Assembly: GCA_031263155.1 (NCBI GenBank)
Contig: JAISGK010000031.1
Coordinates: 1 to 64,000, forward strand
Source of the DNA: Clostridiales bacterium
GTDB lineage: Bacteria; Bacillota; Clostridia; Lachnospirales; WQUN01
Direction of reading: 5' to 3'
DNA: 64,000 nt
Positions 1 through 8,245 of this stretch are shown in pieces. Made by a program: the position numbers and the translations under genes. Position 1 is the first letter of the stretch, and every line of letters begins with the position of its first letter. The notes below the pieces were generated by a model. It was not told the DNA's origin. It did no database searches and saw only the letters and a program-made list of their open reading frames with translations.

Positions 1-44
1 GCTAAACTTGATATTGATCTGCAAATCTTAGCAAGGAGGATGTT

Positions 45-3000
45 ATGAAGTACAAAGCATTAATACGGCGCGTGGTGGCTTTTCTACTCGCCGCTTTTTT
101 TGTGTTCTCAACTCCGGGGGGGGGGGGTGACGGTATATGCGGCAGACATTGATAATGCCAAAAGCAAGTTAACAGCTTACTTAAGCAACAACCCAATAAC
201 CGCTGACACTGATTGGAATGGGTTTTATAAATGCTTACTAAGTGAAGGGGATAACGATGGCCATTTAGACGAGCTTATTACGGCGCTTAAAGGGGTAGCA
301 ACTCTACCAGCAACTTGGAATGGAATGGAAAATAAATACTTTACACTAATTGGTGCAAAAGTAAAATTGGAAAACTTCATTAACGAGAGTGTGCCAGTAG
401 GGTTTCAAAATATTTTGGAAATTCTGATCAAAGAGCTAACGCCTGAATTTGAACCAGATGATGATAATATAGGCGAAATGTTCATAGATTGGCTCGAATT
501 TGGGGACAACTCCGTGAAGGCTAATAACATCTTACCAAAGTTGGCCTTTCTCGATTTTCTCTTGATAGATTCTTATTATTATGGAACTTCGGATGGGGCG
601 GGCAAGGAAAGTCAGTGGAATATTATTGAATTAGGTACGGAAGCAGGAAAGGTCGATTTAAACAAGATATTCGCTCTGGTTTCTTCACTTTCTGGCACTA
701 CGGGGCTGAAAGACATAGAGCTGGATAAGCTATCGCCAGCGTTAGAAGAAATAACCAAATTAATTGAAAAGTTGGAAGATCGCGCAAATAAAATGGATGC
801 TCTTGGAGAGGCTACCAATTCTGCTCTCCTTAAAGCAGCCCTTGCAGGGACGGGCGCGGATCCTGATAGCTACTTTGATCTTGACCCTTTCGTCCTCACA
901 TTTGGCGCGAAGATATTAGATGGTGACACAGGTACTACATTTTCAGACCTGGCGAAAACTATGCTCGCAAACGGTATGGGAGTAAAAGATATTAGCGACG
1001 TTGTGACTAGCTTGGCAGACAGTGGCATGGCGGGAAGCATTAGCGACCTACAAAGTCTCGCAGCAAGCTATGGCTTGGCAACAGAAGATGCTATCACAAT
1101 TTTTGGCCTATTGAGTAAAGCTGGAATTGATCCAAGTGAATTGCTTCGTCTTCTTAACGGCACAGCAACATGGGCCCAAATAAAAGGCGTTTTGAGTTCA
1201 TTAGGAATTGCTAGCACAACGTTGGATGCGTTGCCATCAAGGTTGAAAAGTTACTTTAACAACGCCATCACCGCGCTTCAAAAATACTCTACAGCCCTCG
1301 AAGCTGGAGATGTTGATGTAAATTACATATTAACTGAAAGCGCATACGTAATCGCGGGCATAGAAAGCTTCACGCTTTACGTGTATGATATGCTTCCCCA
1401 GGAGTTAAAGACTGCGGATAAGGTTAGCAAGGAAGATATAGAAAACTTCTTCGATGATCTGCTGCCCGCGATAAAAGCGGAAATTAAAGAACAACTGGAG
1501 CCGTGGCGGACTGTACCTCCACGTACCAGAGAAGAATCTTACCTGTACAACAACAGTACAGACCCAACCGTAGGTGAAGATGGGCGCGTTAACGCGATAG
1601 ACATCGAAACCGTTTGGGACAACTTGGGTGGTTCACTTGAAGGTGTGGTTAATGGTAAATTGAATGACTTCTTTGGAAGCACACATAGCACCATTAAAGC
1701 CACGCTACAAGCAATTTTTGGCGCAACCTTTGATTTCATCTTTGGCCTTACCACCACTGACATTGAAGAGTTTGATATTGCGAAATTTGTAGGCAAATAC
1801 CTTGATGATTATGCTGAAGCCGATGTTAGTAACCTCGCCATAGGCGTAAACAACCGTACTAACCAAATATGGGCTGCGGCTACAGAGGGCAACAGCAATC
1901 TGACCAAAGATTTTGTAACAAGCCAGCTTGTTATGCTTATTACTGGCATAGATGCGCTTGGCATTGACGAAAATTTAGCAAAAGTAATTGCTGGCGCTGT
2001 GATCGACGAAAGAGACCCTAATAACATTCTAACGCCTCTTGGCGATCAAATCGTAGCCGCTGTGTATAAGTTTTTGGCGAAGCAAGTTTTTGATGAATTA
2101 GGTACAAATAAGGAAGCCCTAATAAATAACGCAACTGCCCTGAAAAACAGCCTCGCCTATATTGCCAACTACGCTGAAGATAAGCGCAATGTGGAAATAG
2201 AAATATCAGGTGACAAAGAAAAAGAAGTATACATAATTGGCACAGACGAATTGAGCAACAACTATGACACATTCCTTTATAAGACCGTCGATGGCAATGC
2301 TGGCTATTACTCTGCCCTGAATAAACTCGGATTTACATTTAGCTATGAGTTGCTTAAATACGGCAGCACAACCTACACGCCGGACACGAAGTTCAAAATA
2401 GACGCCACAGTTGGTAACGACATAGAGTTTAAGAGTACGAGCGACACAAGCATTTATTATGAGGGCGGCGCTGGAGACAATGCACCGTATGAGGTTACGG
2501 TTGCGGCTTACGCCACTCTGACGTATAACAGATATACATGGAAGTTCCTTTTTGCCACAAAGGATATTAAGATAGTTAACGCAGGGACAGTGACGATTAA
2601 ATATGAGTCTAACTACACGGGCGGCCCTGATGCCGTTACAGACACTAGCGTCATTGGGAGCAATTATGTGATATGGGATAGTACAAACGCCAAATTGAAT
2701 TTTACCCGTGCTGGTTATACCTTCCAGGGCTGGAGCACAACCCTCGGAGCTACCGTAGCGGACTCCGCTTACGCCGCTGGCGCGACTTACAACGGCACGG
2801 AACCTTTAACGCTTTACGCTATATGGAAAGAGAATGAAGGCTCCCCGGTCGTGGCTAATTACCAAATCACATTCGACCCCAACGGCGGCAGCGTATCCCC
2901 AACAACCTTGCGGACCGGCGCGGATGGCAAGCTCGCAACATTGCCCGTACCCGCAGCAAGGAGCGGTTACAACTTTGTCGGCTGGTTTACGGCAGTAAGT

Positions 3001-3804
3001 GGCGGCACACAGATCACGGTGGATCACGTGTTCACCGCAGACACCACGCTTTACGCCATATGGAGCGCAAAGTCTTCAACCGGAATTACTCTTCCAAGCA
3101 CCACGCGCCCGACAATCACTATAGAGCCTCCCACAGTCACAGTAACCGCGACGCCAACGCCTATTCGCGTTTATGAAGTAACAACCGATAGCGAAATAAG
3201 CATTGCGGCGCCGCAAATAGCGGATCAACTCTATGAACTTAAGCTGTTCTACGGAGTAGGGACTGATTCCAACGGCAAACCCATATATGCCCTGGACTCT
3301 GCCCTAAACCGTTTGGAAGCGCTTACACTGGTTATACGCCTGTTGGGATTGGAACAAAGCGCGTTGGCCTATACGGGCGCTAATCCATTTGGCGACGTGC
3401 CGCAGTGGGGCGATCGCATAGTGGCTTACGCTTACGCGCAAGGCATAACCGTTGGCGTTAGCGACACAAAATTTGACCCCGCCAGCCTTGTTACCCAACA
3501 GCAGTTTAGCGCGTTTTTGCTTCGTGTGCTGGGCTACTATGAAAAATACGGAGATTTTGAGTACAGAGACGCGGTGAGCAAAGCCGTCGCGGTAGATTTG
3601 TTTACGCAAAGCGAGGCGAATTTGTTTGCGAGCAAAGAATACTACCTGCGAGCATATGCTGTTATCAACATGTGCGATGAATTACAAACCGCGCTTAAAG
3701 GCTCCAGAACATTGCTTATAGATAATCTGGTTGCGCAGGGTGTGTTGACTCGCGCACAGGCGGATAACTTCCTGCAAGCCATCGCGAAAATATACTATAG
3801 ATAA
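45..3804 (+). CDS. SLH/InlB-repeat surface protein, out of frame at a G12 tract
   Basis: A large secreted cell-surface protein. An ATG at 45 follows a strong Shine-Dalgarno (33-40, AAGGAGGA) and encodes a signal peptide (MKYKALIRR, then a hydrophobic core). With the 12 G present at 116-127 this frame stops after 35 codons. The mature protein is open in another frame from about 100 (only a TTG start there) to 3804. With 11 or 14 G the two join as one protein of about 1252 residues with a plausible cleavage after VYA. Visible parts, numbered on the joined protein: a long low-similarity region of about 850 residues; two Listeria-Bacteroides (InlB B) repeats at about 862-930 and 940-1007, each ending LYAIW; a Thr/Pro linker; and a C-terminal SLH region at about 1083-1220 that should bind secondary cell-wall polymer. 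I recognise no catalytic domain. It may be phase variable, a pseudogene or an assembly error. The surface role is secure, the reading-frame state is not. Confidence 0.8.
116..127 (+). repeat. poly-G tract (12 G) in the signal-peptide coding region
   Basis: Twelve consecutive G lie between the signal peptide core and the predicted cleavage site of the surface protein. The count decides the frame: 11 or 14 join signal peptide and mature protein, 12 or 13 do not. I noticed no other homopolymer like this within a gene here. Such tracts are classic slipped-strand phase-variation sites, and also common sequencing errors. Confidence 0.9.
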
Positions 3805-4277
3805 TAAGAGATAATAAGCGATCGTTGACGTCGTAGGGGCGCGCGACCAGATTGCGCAAAAAATCGTAGTCTGAAGGGGGAGGTAGATGGGGGATTAATT
3901 CGTCTACCGACCCCAAAACAAGTTTCCTTTGGATTTCTGGTTGTACGCTGGTTATTCTTACTATCTGGCTTATAGTATACAATTTTTTAGGGTTAATGTG
4001 GATCTTTGTTAATTTATATTATAATCTAGCTAAGTGGATTTTTTGCGCAGCGCAGTCTGAATGCCGCCCCCCTACGCGGGATTTATCCGTCTCAGCCCAC
4101 GTAAAAGCGATCGTCTCGCCAATTTTGCGGATTGTTTTCTATATATTCGGCGATGCAGTCGTAATCACGTTCGTTCCGGATGATGTGATCGTGGAACGAG
4201 CGCTGCCAAAGAGAAAAACCAACGTCCTTGTTTGTGAACCGTTTCAATGTTGAAACGAGCGCCGGTATAACCGCATT

Positions 4278-4305
4278 CGTAGGGGACGGCGTCCTCGACG
4301 TCCCG
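4278..4305. repeat. REP-like palindrome copy inside the RAYT 3' half
   Basis: CGTAGGGGACGGCGTCCTCG followed by ACGTCCCG. It resembles the other GTAGGGG repeats but in opposite orientation to the two 49-bp copies, and lies within the transposase reading frame. Confidence 0.5.
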
Positions 4306-4473
4306 TTTCCCAGCCCCGACATTCCACGGTTCCCGTTTGATGCCTTGTCACCCTCGTTGTCGGAAACCAAAATAATCATGTGTATGTGATTTGGCATAAT
4401 CACATAATGCGGTATCTAAATGTTCTCGTAATTACGGCACATATCGATTATTCTTTTTGCTACGACATCGCTG

Positions 4474-4522
4474 TGTGGCGTCAATTTGCAATGCGGGGCG
4501 TCGAGGACGCCGCCCCCTACGA
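4474..4522. repeat. 49-bp direct repeat, copy 1 (inside RAYT)
   Basis: Differs from copy 2 at 4680-4728 by one base. It contains the perfect hairpin GGCGTC-GAG-GACGCC followed by GCCCCCTACGA, the REP-like core. This copy lies within the coding sequence of the transposase N-terminal half. Confidence 0.85.
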
Positions 4523-4679
4523 GAGGGGCGCGAATTCGATGCCCCAACAATTCGGCGTGGTCTTTTACGCATAATGTTATGAAATATGCTCCGTTACGGC
4601 TGTAATCATAACCTTTCAACCGGGTTTGTTTTCTCTGAGGCAATTCCTTCACGTTTCACCTCTTGCCATGACGTTACGG

Positions 4680-4728
4680 TGTGGCGTCAACTTGCAATGC
4701 GGGGCGTCGAGGACGCCGCCCCCTACGA
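4680..4728. repeat. 49-bp direct repeat, copy 2 (upstream of RAYT)
   Basis: Second copy of the 49-bp repeat, starting 28 bases upstream of the RAYT start codon, in the same orientation as copy 1. The GGCGTC-GAG-GACGCC hairpin and the CCCCTACGA tail are retained. Confidence 0.85.
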
Positions 4729-4888
4729 TCGGATATCTGATAATCGTTTTCAGCCCCTCCGGCGCGCCCCTACGAGATCAAAACCCTTTTGTGAAAACGC
4801 TCGTTTAGAGTTATAGTCAATTGGCATAGCTCCGTTTCCTCACTTTCGGTTTAATCAGGTCGTAACTGTTCCCGATCATCTTTAAAAA

Positions 4889-4916
4889 GGCAGCCGGCTT
4901 TTTTTCTGCCGGCTGC
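4889..4916. terminator. Rho-independent terminator (probably bidirectional)
   Basis: A 10-bp GC-rich stem (GGCAGCCGGC with GCCGGCTGCC) is followed by T runs on both strands: CTTTTTT on plus, TTTTT on minus. On the minus strand it lies about 70 bases past the GNAT stop and would end that transcript. Confidence 0.8.
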
Positions 4917-4988
4917 CCATCTTTTTTGTCTTCGCGCTGCGGAACCGCAAATTTTTCTCTCTGCAAAATCGTTAACGCGCCTTTATGG

Positions 4989-5567
4989 CTATAGCATTTT
5001 CCTCATAACGATCCAATCGTCCAGCGTTCTGGCTGTCTTAAAGCCGCGCTGTTCGTACATAGACGCAAAACCGTGATACGTTTTACAGGCGGGCTCCGCG
5101 CCCATCTGCGGATAGGCTTCAATGGCGTCATATCCTCGCGTTTTTGCGTCTACCATACAAAATTCAAGCAATGCCGAGGCCACGCCCTGTTTGCGGCAGG
5201 GGCGGCTCACGGCAAAGCAAACGATAGCCAGAGTTTTATCCGGCTCATCATCAGACCATAAATCTTTTCTTTCAATCAAACGCGGATAATTCTTTTTAGC
5301 GTTTGCCGCGCACCAACCGACAGGTTTCCCGTCTTGATAGGCCAAGTAACCGGTTATGCGACCGCTTTTTACAAACTCCAGAGCCATCGCCGCGCTATCA
5401 AGCGAGTCAATGACTTCCACGTTTTCTTTGTACCACGCATTGTCTAACAAGTAGTGCATACAATAGCAGTAACTCCACTCATCATCAGCGTAACTGTCGG
5501 TGTCGGCAAAAAATCGGATATAATCATCAGCGAGATTCGGCGTAAGCGGCTTAATTTCAAGGTCCAT
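4989..5567 (-). CDS. GNAT family N-acetyltransferase
   Basis: A 192-residue GCN5-related acetyltransferase that should move an acetyl group from acetyl-CoA to an amine; the substrate is unknown. The acetyl-CoA binding motif is clear (CRKQGVASALLEF, near residue 125) after the beta strand IVCFAVSRP. The start ATG at 5567 has a well-placed AAAGGAC. It is the last gene of a minus-strand set with the small protein (24 bases upstream) and the AAA ATPase, and is followed by a strong terminator. A perfect 17-base palindrome lies in the gap before it, so it may also have its own control. Confidence 0.8.
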   Translation of the reverse strand: MDLEIKPLTPNLADDYIRFFADTDSYADDEWSYCYCMHYLLDNAWYKENVEVIDSLDSAAMALEFVKSGRITGYLAYQDGKPVGWCAANAKKNYPRLIERKDLWSDDEPDKTLAIVCFAVSRPCRKQGVASALLEFCMVDAKTRGYDAIEAYPQMGAEPACKTYHGFASMYEQRGFKTARTLDDWIVMRKML

Positions 5568-5581
5568 TTTTTAGTCCTTTC

Positions 5582-5598
5582 TGTGTGATTATCACACA
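5582..5598. promoter_or_regulatory. perfect palindrome TGTGTGAT-T-ATCACACA
   Basis: 8-bp arms around a single central T, overlapping the end of the small-protein gene and lying 15 bases upstream of the GNAT start. It has no T run, so an operator is more likely than a terminator. The binding protein is unknown. Confidence 0.4.
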
Positions 5599-5858
5599 TT
5601 AAATACCACGCCGATACCATATAACTCCCCAACCTCCTCAACGGTTGGCATATCAAAAAACATCTTTTTCATTCGAGGGTAACGCTCTGGTACAGCGTCC
5701 ATTCCGGTGGGTATGTACCCGTTGATTCGCTTAATGAGTTTCAGGCGAGATTTAGGCTTTATTGCGCCTTGCGGGTTTATCACGAGCAGGAGCGCGATAG
5801 GCTTCTCAAAGTTTTTACCTGACGCGAGCCAACGAAGAAGACTGTCTTTGAATTTCAT
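5592..5858 (-). CDS. small protein of unknown function next to an AAA ATPase
   Basis: An 88-residue basic protein (if started at the ATG at 5858) that I do not recognise. It has the segments FEKPIALLLVINPQG and GMDAVPERYPRMKKMF. No good Shine-Dalgarno precedes this ATG. The same frame stays open upstream of it into the end of the ATPase gene and reads sensibly (GELTDPGAAFPLEIG), but contains no ATG, GTG or TTG back to the preceding stop. So the protein may be made from a longer form by a -1 frameshift out of the ATPase, or a base may have been lost. The tight link to the ATPase suggests that the two act together. Confidence 0.45.
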   Translation of the reverse strand: MKFKDSLLRWLASGKNFEKPIALLLVINPQGAIKPKSRLKLIKRINGYIPTGMDAVPERYPRMKKMFFDMPTVEEVGELYGIGVVFNV

Positions 5859-5893
5859 ACCAATTTCGAGCGGGAACGCCGCGCCGGGGTCGG

Positions 5894-6685
5894 TTAATTC
5901 GCCGCTTTCTGCACCACTCGCCGAAGCAGCTTGTTATCAGCCTCATCAATAACGCTGTTCAGAGTATCGTAATCGTCTGAAACATCGGAGGTTATTTGCC
6001 CATTGACCTTGCGGAGATTGAAGTAGCGGATAGCGGTTTTGACGGTTTTGTTTAGCTCAAGCCACTGCGCCACATCATAGTTATGCGTAGCAATAAAAAT
6101 CTGAACGCCACCGCTCTGAAGCTCAAGCAGAACATCAACGAGTGTGGGGATTAGTTCTGGGTTTATACTCGCTTCCGGTTCGTCCCAAAATAAAACGCTC
6201 CCGCTCTCAAGCAGTCCGTTGCGAAGCAGTTTCCATAGCAACCCGAACTTCTGGAATCCGCTTGCTTCGTCCGTGAACGGCACTTTCTGCCCGTCCATTT
6301 TGACAACATAGAAAATATCATTCTCGTACAGCACCTCACCGTCAATGACGGTGCTGATTTTTTCAAGCAATGGCTTACAATGGCCTGATATATCCCGCGT
6401 TTCTGGCAATTCCGCATTCATCAAAATGTCAATCTCAGTTTGGTCGTATGGCATTTTTAGCTTTTTGTCAAGAGCCAATAAGCCTTTCGAGTGCGAGAGC
6501 ATTTCCGAAACCGGAATGAACACTTTCGGTGAACGCGCTTCGCCGTACAACTTGCGCAGAATCGTCGTCTTGCCGCTCCCGTTACCGCCAATAAGCACGT
6601 TGACACCGGTGCAAAAATCAGCTATAGATCCGTCCCTGAATGCGGGTGATTCCTTTATCTCAACGCTTGTAATTGCGTTTACCAT
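5894..6685 (-). CDS. AAA family ATPase (OLD/RecF-like ATP-binding protein)
   Basis: A 263-residue P-loop ATPase of the ABC/SMC-like AAA_21/AAA_15 type. Walker A (GGNGSGKTTI) is near residue 34, Walker B with catalytic Glu (VLFWDEPEASINP) near 165, and a switch histidine follows in FIATHNYD. There is no TOPRIM nuclease domain in this chain. Proteins of this type are found as lone ATPases and as sensor halves of two-gene phage-defence or abortive-infection systems, which I cannot confirm here. The only partner candidate is the small protein immediately downstream, whose frame overlaps its end. Confidence 0.75.
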   Translation of the reverse strand: MVNAITSVEIKESPAFRDGSIADFCTGVNVLIGGNGSGKTTILRKLYGEARSPKVFIPVSEMLSHSKGLLALDKKLKMPYDQTEIDILMNAELPETRDISGHCKPLLEKISTVIDGEVLYENDIFYVVKMDGQKVPFTDEASGFQKFGLLWKLLRNGLLESGSVLFWDEPEASINPELIPTLVDVLLELQSGGVQIFIATHNYDVAQWLELNKTVKTAIRYFNLRKVNGQITSDVSDDYDTLNSVIDEADNKLLRRVVQKAAN

Positions 6686-6748
6686 CTTACTTATCTCCTA
6701 CAGAGTATTTTCCACCGACTGCGCATCTTATTTGCCCTCGCGCTATAA

Positions 6749-7606
6749 TTATTGTTCTATTTCGTCCAACATATTTATCAGATCGGGCAAGGCTTTCTCA
6801 AACCGCACGCCATAGCGGCGTTCTGTATCGGCGTCGAGGGTAAGTATTATGCACTTGTGGGTGTAGCAAACCGCCAGCCTTGTCGCCTCTTCTAAATTGG
6901 CGCCTCGCAGCAGCGCGCACAGCAAGGCCGAACCAAACACATCCCCCGTGCCATGGAAATACCCGTCTATTTGTTCCAGCGCGTAATATCCAAACTTACC
7001 GGTCAAATTATCATAACACGCGGCGCCCAATTGACCCGGTTCGTATGAAACACCGGTAAGCACTATTTGTCCAGGCCCTAATTTTGTCAGCCTTATTAAT
7101 AAATCGTGAATATAAGACTCGTCGTATTTGTCACCAACATACTGCTCTCCAATCAAAAACGCGGCTTCGGTTAGGTTGGGCACAATGATATCCGCGCTCG
7201 CGCACAGCCTTGCCATGCCTTTTACCATCTCGGTTGTGTAGACGGCGTAAAGCTTACCGTTGTCGGCCATAACAGGGTCAACCAGCACAAAGCAGTCTTG
7301 TTCCTTAAAATTATCAAATAACCCTATCACTATGTCTATTTGATCTATAGAGCCCAAAAAGCCGCTGTACATCGCGTCGAATTTGATTCCAAGCGACTGC
7401 CAATGATCCATGGTCGGTTGCATGTCCGATGTGAGGTCGCGGTATGTGTATCCCGTAAACCCGCCCGTGTGCGTTGATAGCACGGCGGTAGGCAGCACGC
7501 CGCAGTCAAATCCGGCGGCGGATATGATAGGCAAAGCTACGGTAAGCGAGCATCTGCCTATGCATGAAATATCGTGAATTGCCATTACCCTTTTTTGTTT
7601 GGTCAT
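6749..7606 (-). CDS. pyridoxal/pyridoxamine kinase, PdxY/ThiD-like ribokinase fold
   Basis: A PfkB/ribokinase-fold vitamin kinase that phosphorylates pyridoxal or pyridoxamine (or a related hydroxymethyl-pyrimidine) in B6 salvage. The N-terminus MAIHDISCIGRCSLTVALP and the active-site GTGD motif (HGTGDVFGSALLCALLRG) near the C-terminus match pyridoxamine kinases. I start it at the ATG at 7606 (286 aa). A GTG at 7615, preceded by AAAGG at normal distance, is an equally good start, whereas the longer open frame up to 7684 has no family similarity. It stands between the ATPase set and the Fur regulator. ThiD is the alternative identity. Confidence 0.75.
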   Translation of the reverse strand: MTKQKRVMAIHDISCIGRCSLTVALPIISAAGFDCGVLPTAVLSTHTGGFTGYTYRDLTSDMQPTMDHWQSLGIKFDAMYSGFLGSIDQIDIVIGLFDNFKEQDCFVLVDPVMADNGKLYAVYTTEMVKGMARLCASADIIVPNLTEAAFLIGEQYVGDKYDESYIHDLLIRLTKLGPGQIVLTGVSYEPGQLGAACYDNLTGKFGYYALEQIDGYFHGTGDVFGSALLCALLRGANLEEATRLAVCYTHKCIILTLDADTERRYGVRFEKALPDLINMLDEIEQ

Positions 7607-7687
7607 TCTTCTCACCAAAACCTTTCTATGAGACGGAAGCCTCAACCAATTATATTTTGCATTATCTATTGGTCTGCAAGCCATTAA

Positions 7688-8113
7688 TTAATTTTGTTCT
7701 CTGCAATCTGCGCAAACCCCGTAAAAGACTGTTTTGAATTCGTTAACCTTAAAATCGTGCTCATCGTATATATGATCCGCCACTTCATCCAATAGATTAC
7801 AGCACAAATGGAAAACTTCTCCGCAAACCTCACATTTTAGATGATAATGCCCTTGTTGGGGCTCGTCAACATATTGATAACATGCCGCCTTGGATTCGTC
7901 TATGATATACTTGCGCGCCATGCCTTCCGCCACAAGTTTTTCCAGCCGACGATAGACGGTAGTGCGTCCTATCGGTTCGGAAATGTCATTAAAATGCTCC
8001 GCCACTTGCGCCGCAGTAACATGCGCTCCCTGGCATGACGACAAAAACGCCAGTATGGCCTCTCCCTGGCGAGTAGTATAAACACCCGGACGCTTGCCCA
8101 TCGCATCACCCAT
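7688..8113 (-). CDS. Fur family metalloregulator (Zur/PerR-type)
   Basis: A 141-residue Fur-family repressor with an N-terminal winged helix (GRTTVYRRLEKL) and a C-terminal metal and dimer domain. It has the HYHLKCEVCG motif and a second Cys pair (CADC) that together make the structural zinc site. Family members sense iron, zinc, manganese or peroxide, and the sequence does not settle which. The start may be the ATG at 8113 or at 8101; neither has a strong Shine-Dalgarno. An inverted ATATT-GATT-AATAT overlaps the upstream start and could be an autoregulatory box. Confidence 0.85.
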   Translation of the reverse strand: MGDAMGKRPGVYTTRQGEAILAFLSSCQGAHVTAAQVAEHFNDISEPIGRTTVYRRLEKLVAEGMARKYIIDESKAACYQYVDEPQQGHYHLKCEVCGEVFHLCCNLLDEVADHIYDEHDFKVNEFKTVFYGVCADCREQN

Positions 8114-8125
8114 ATTGATTAATAT
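8112..8125. promoter_or_regulatory. possible Fur-box-like inverted repeat
   Basis: ATATT-GATT-AATAT directly at the start of the Fur-family gene. AT-rich inverted repeats of this kind are typical targets of the family, but the match to a defined Fur, Zur or PerR box is loose. Confidence 0.3.
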
Positions 8126-8211
8126 TGGCTACGCTTTCCCCAGTATTGTACATTTTAACGCGACGCATGTCAATGTGCCAACATGAGATAAGAGACTTCT
8201 GGTAAGCAAAG

Positions 8212-8245
8212 AAAAATACCTTGGCGCGAGGGCCAAAGTATTTTT
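8212..8245 (-). terminator. terminator after the glycosyltransferase
   Basis: The stem AAATACTTTGGC / GCCAAGGTATTT (one G-T pair) with a short loop overlaps the glycosyltransferase stop codon and is followed on the minus strand by TTTTCTTT. Confidence 0.65.

Larger units (their letters stand above)
4092..4652 (-). pseudogene. REP-associated tyrosine transposase (RAYT, Y1_Tnp family), in-frame amber stop
   Basis: IS200-like single-strand transposase of the RAYT group, which act on REP palindromes. The N-terminal piece (GTG start at 4652 after AGAGGTG) carries the family opening with YDYSRNGAYFITLC. The C-terminal piece carries the HUH motif MPNHIHMI and the region with the likely catalytic tyrosine (YIENNP) before its natural end near 4092. 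Both pieces are in one frame, separated only by a TAG at 4416-4418; readthrough would give about 186 residues, close to the family size. Other genes here end in TAG, so recoding is unlikely and a nonsense mutation is the simplest reading. The 5' half contains one of the 49-bp repeats as coding sequence. Confidence 0.8.
3832..4774. mobile_element. RAYT/REP locus bracketed by inverted CGTAGGGGCGCGC ends
   Basis: The sequence between the surface protein and the GNAT gene holds a broken RAYT transposase and several copies of a GTAGGGG-type palindromic repeat. CGTAGGGGCGCGC begins at 3832 and its reverse complement ends at 4774, so the locus is bracketed by inverted copies. Others lie at 4061-4078 (CCCCCCTACGCGGG region), 4278-4305 and in the two 49-bp direct repeats. 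The right end shares 19 identical bases (GCGCGCCCCTACGAGATCA) with the repeat pair near 18.4 kb. This fits a REPtron (REP sequences mobilised by their RAYT). Outside the RAYT I see no other gene in 3805-4988. Confidence 0.6.

Noticed and set aside
4092-4652. Stop-codon recoding (TAG as amino acid) to explain the split RAYT
   Set aside because: Several intact genes in the window end with TAG, and only this gene needs readthrough.
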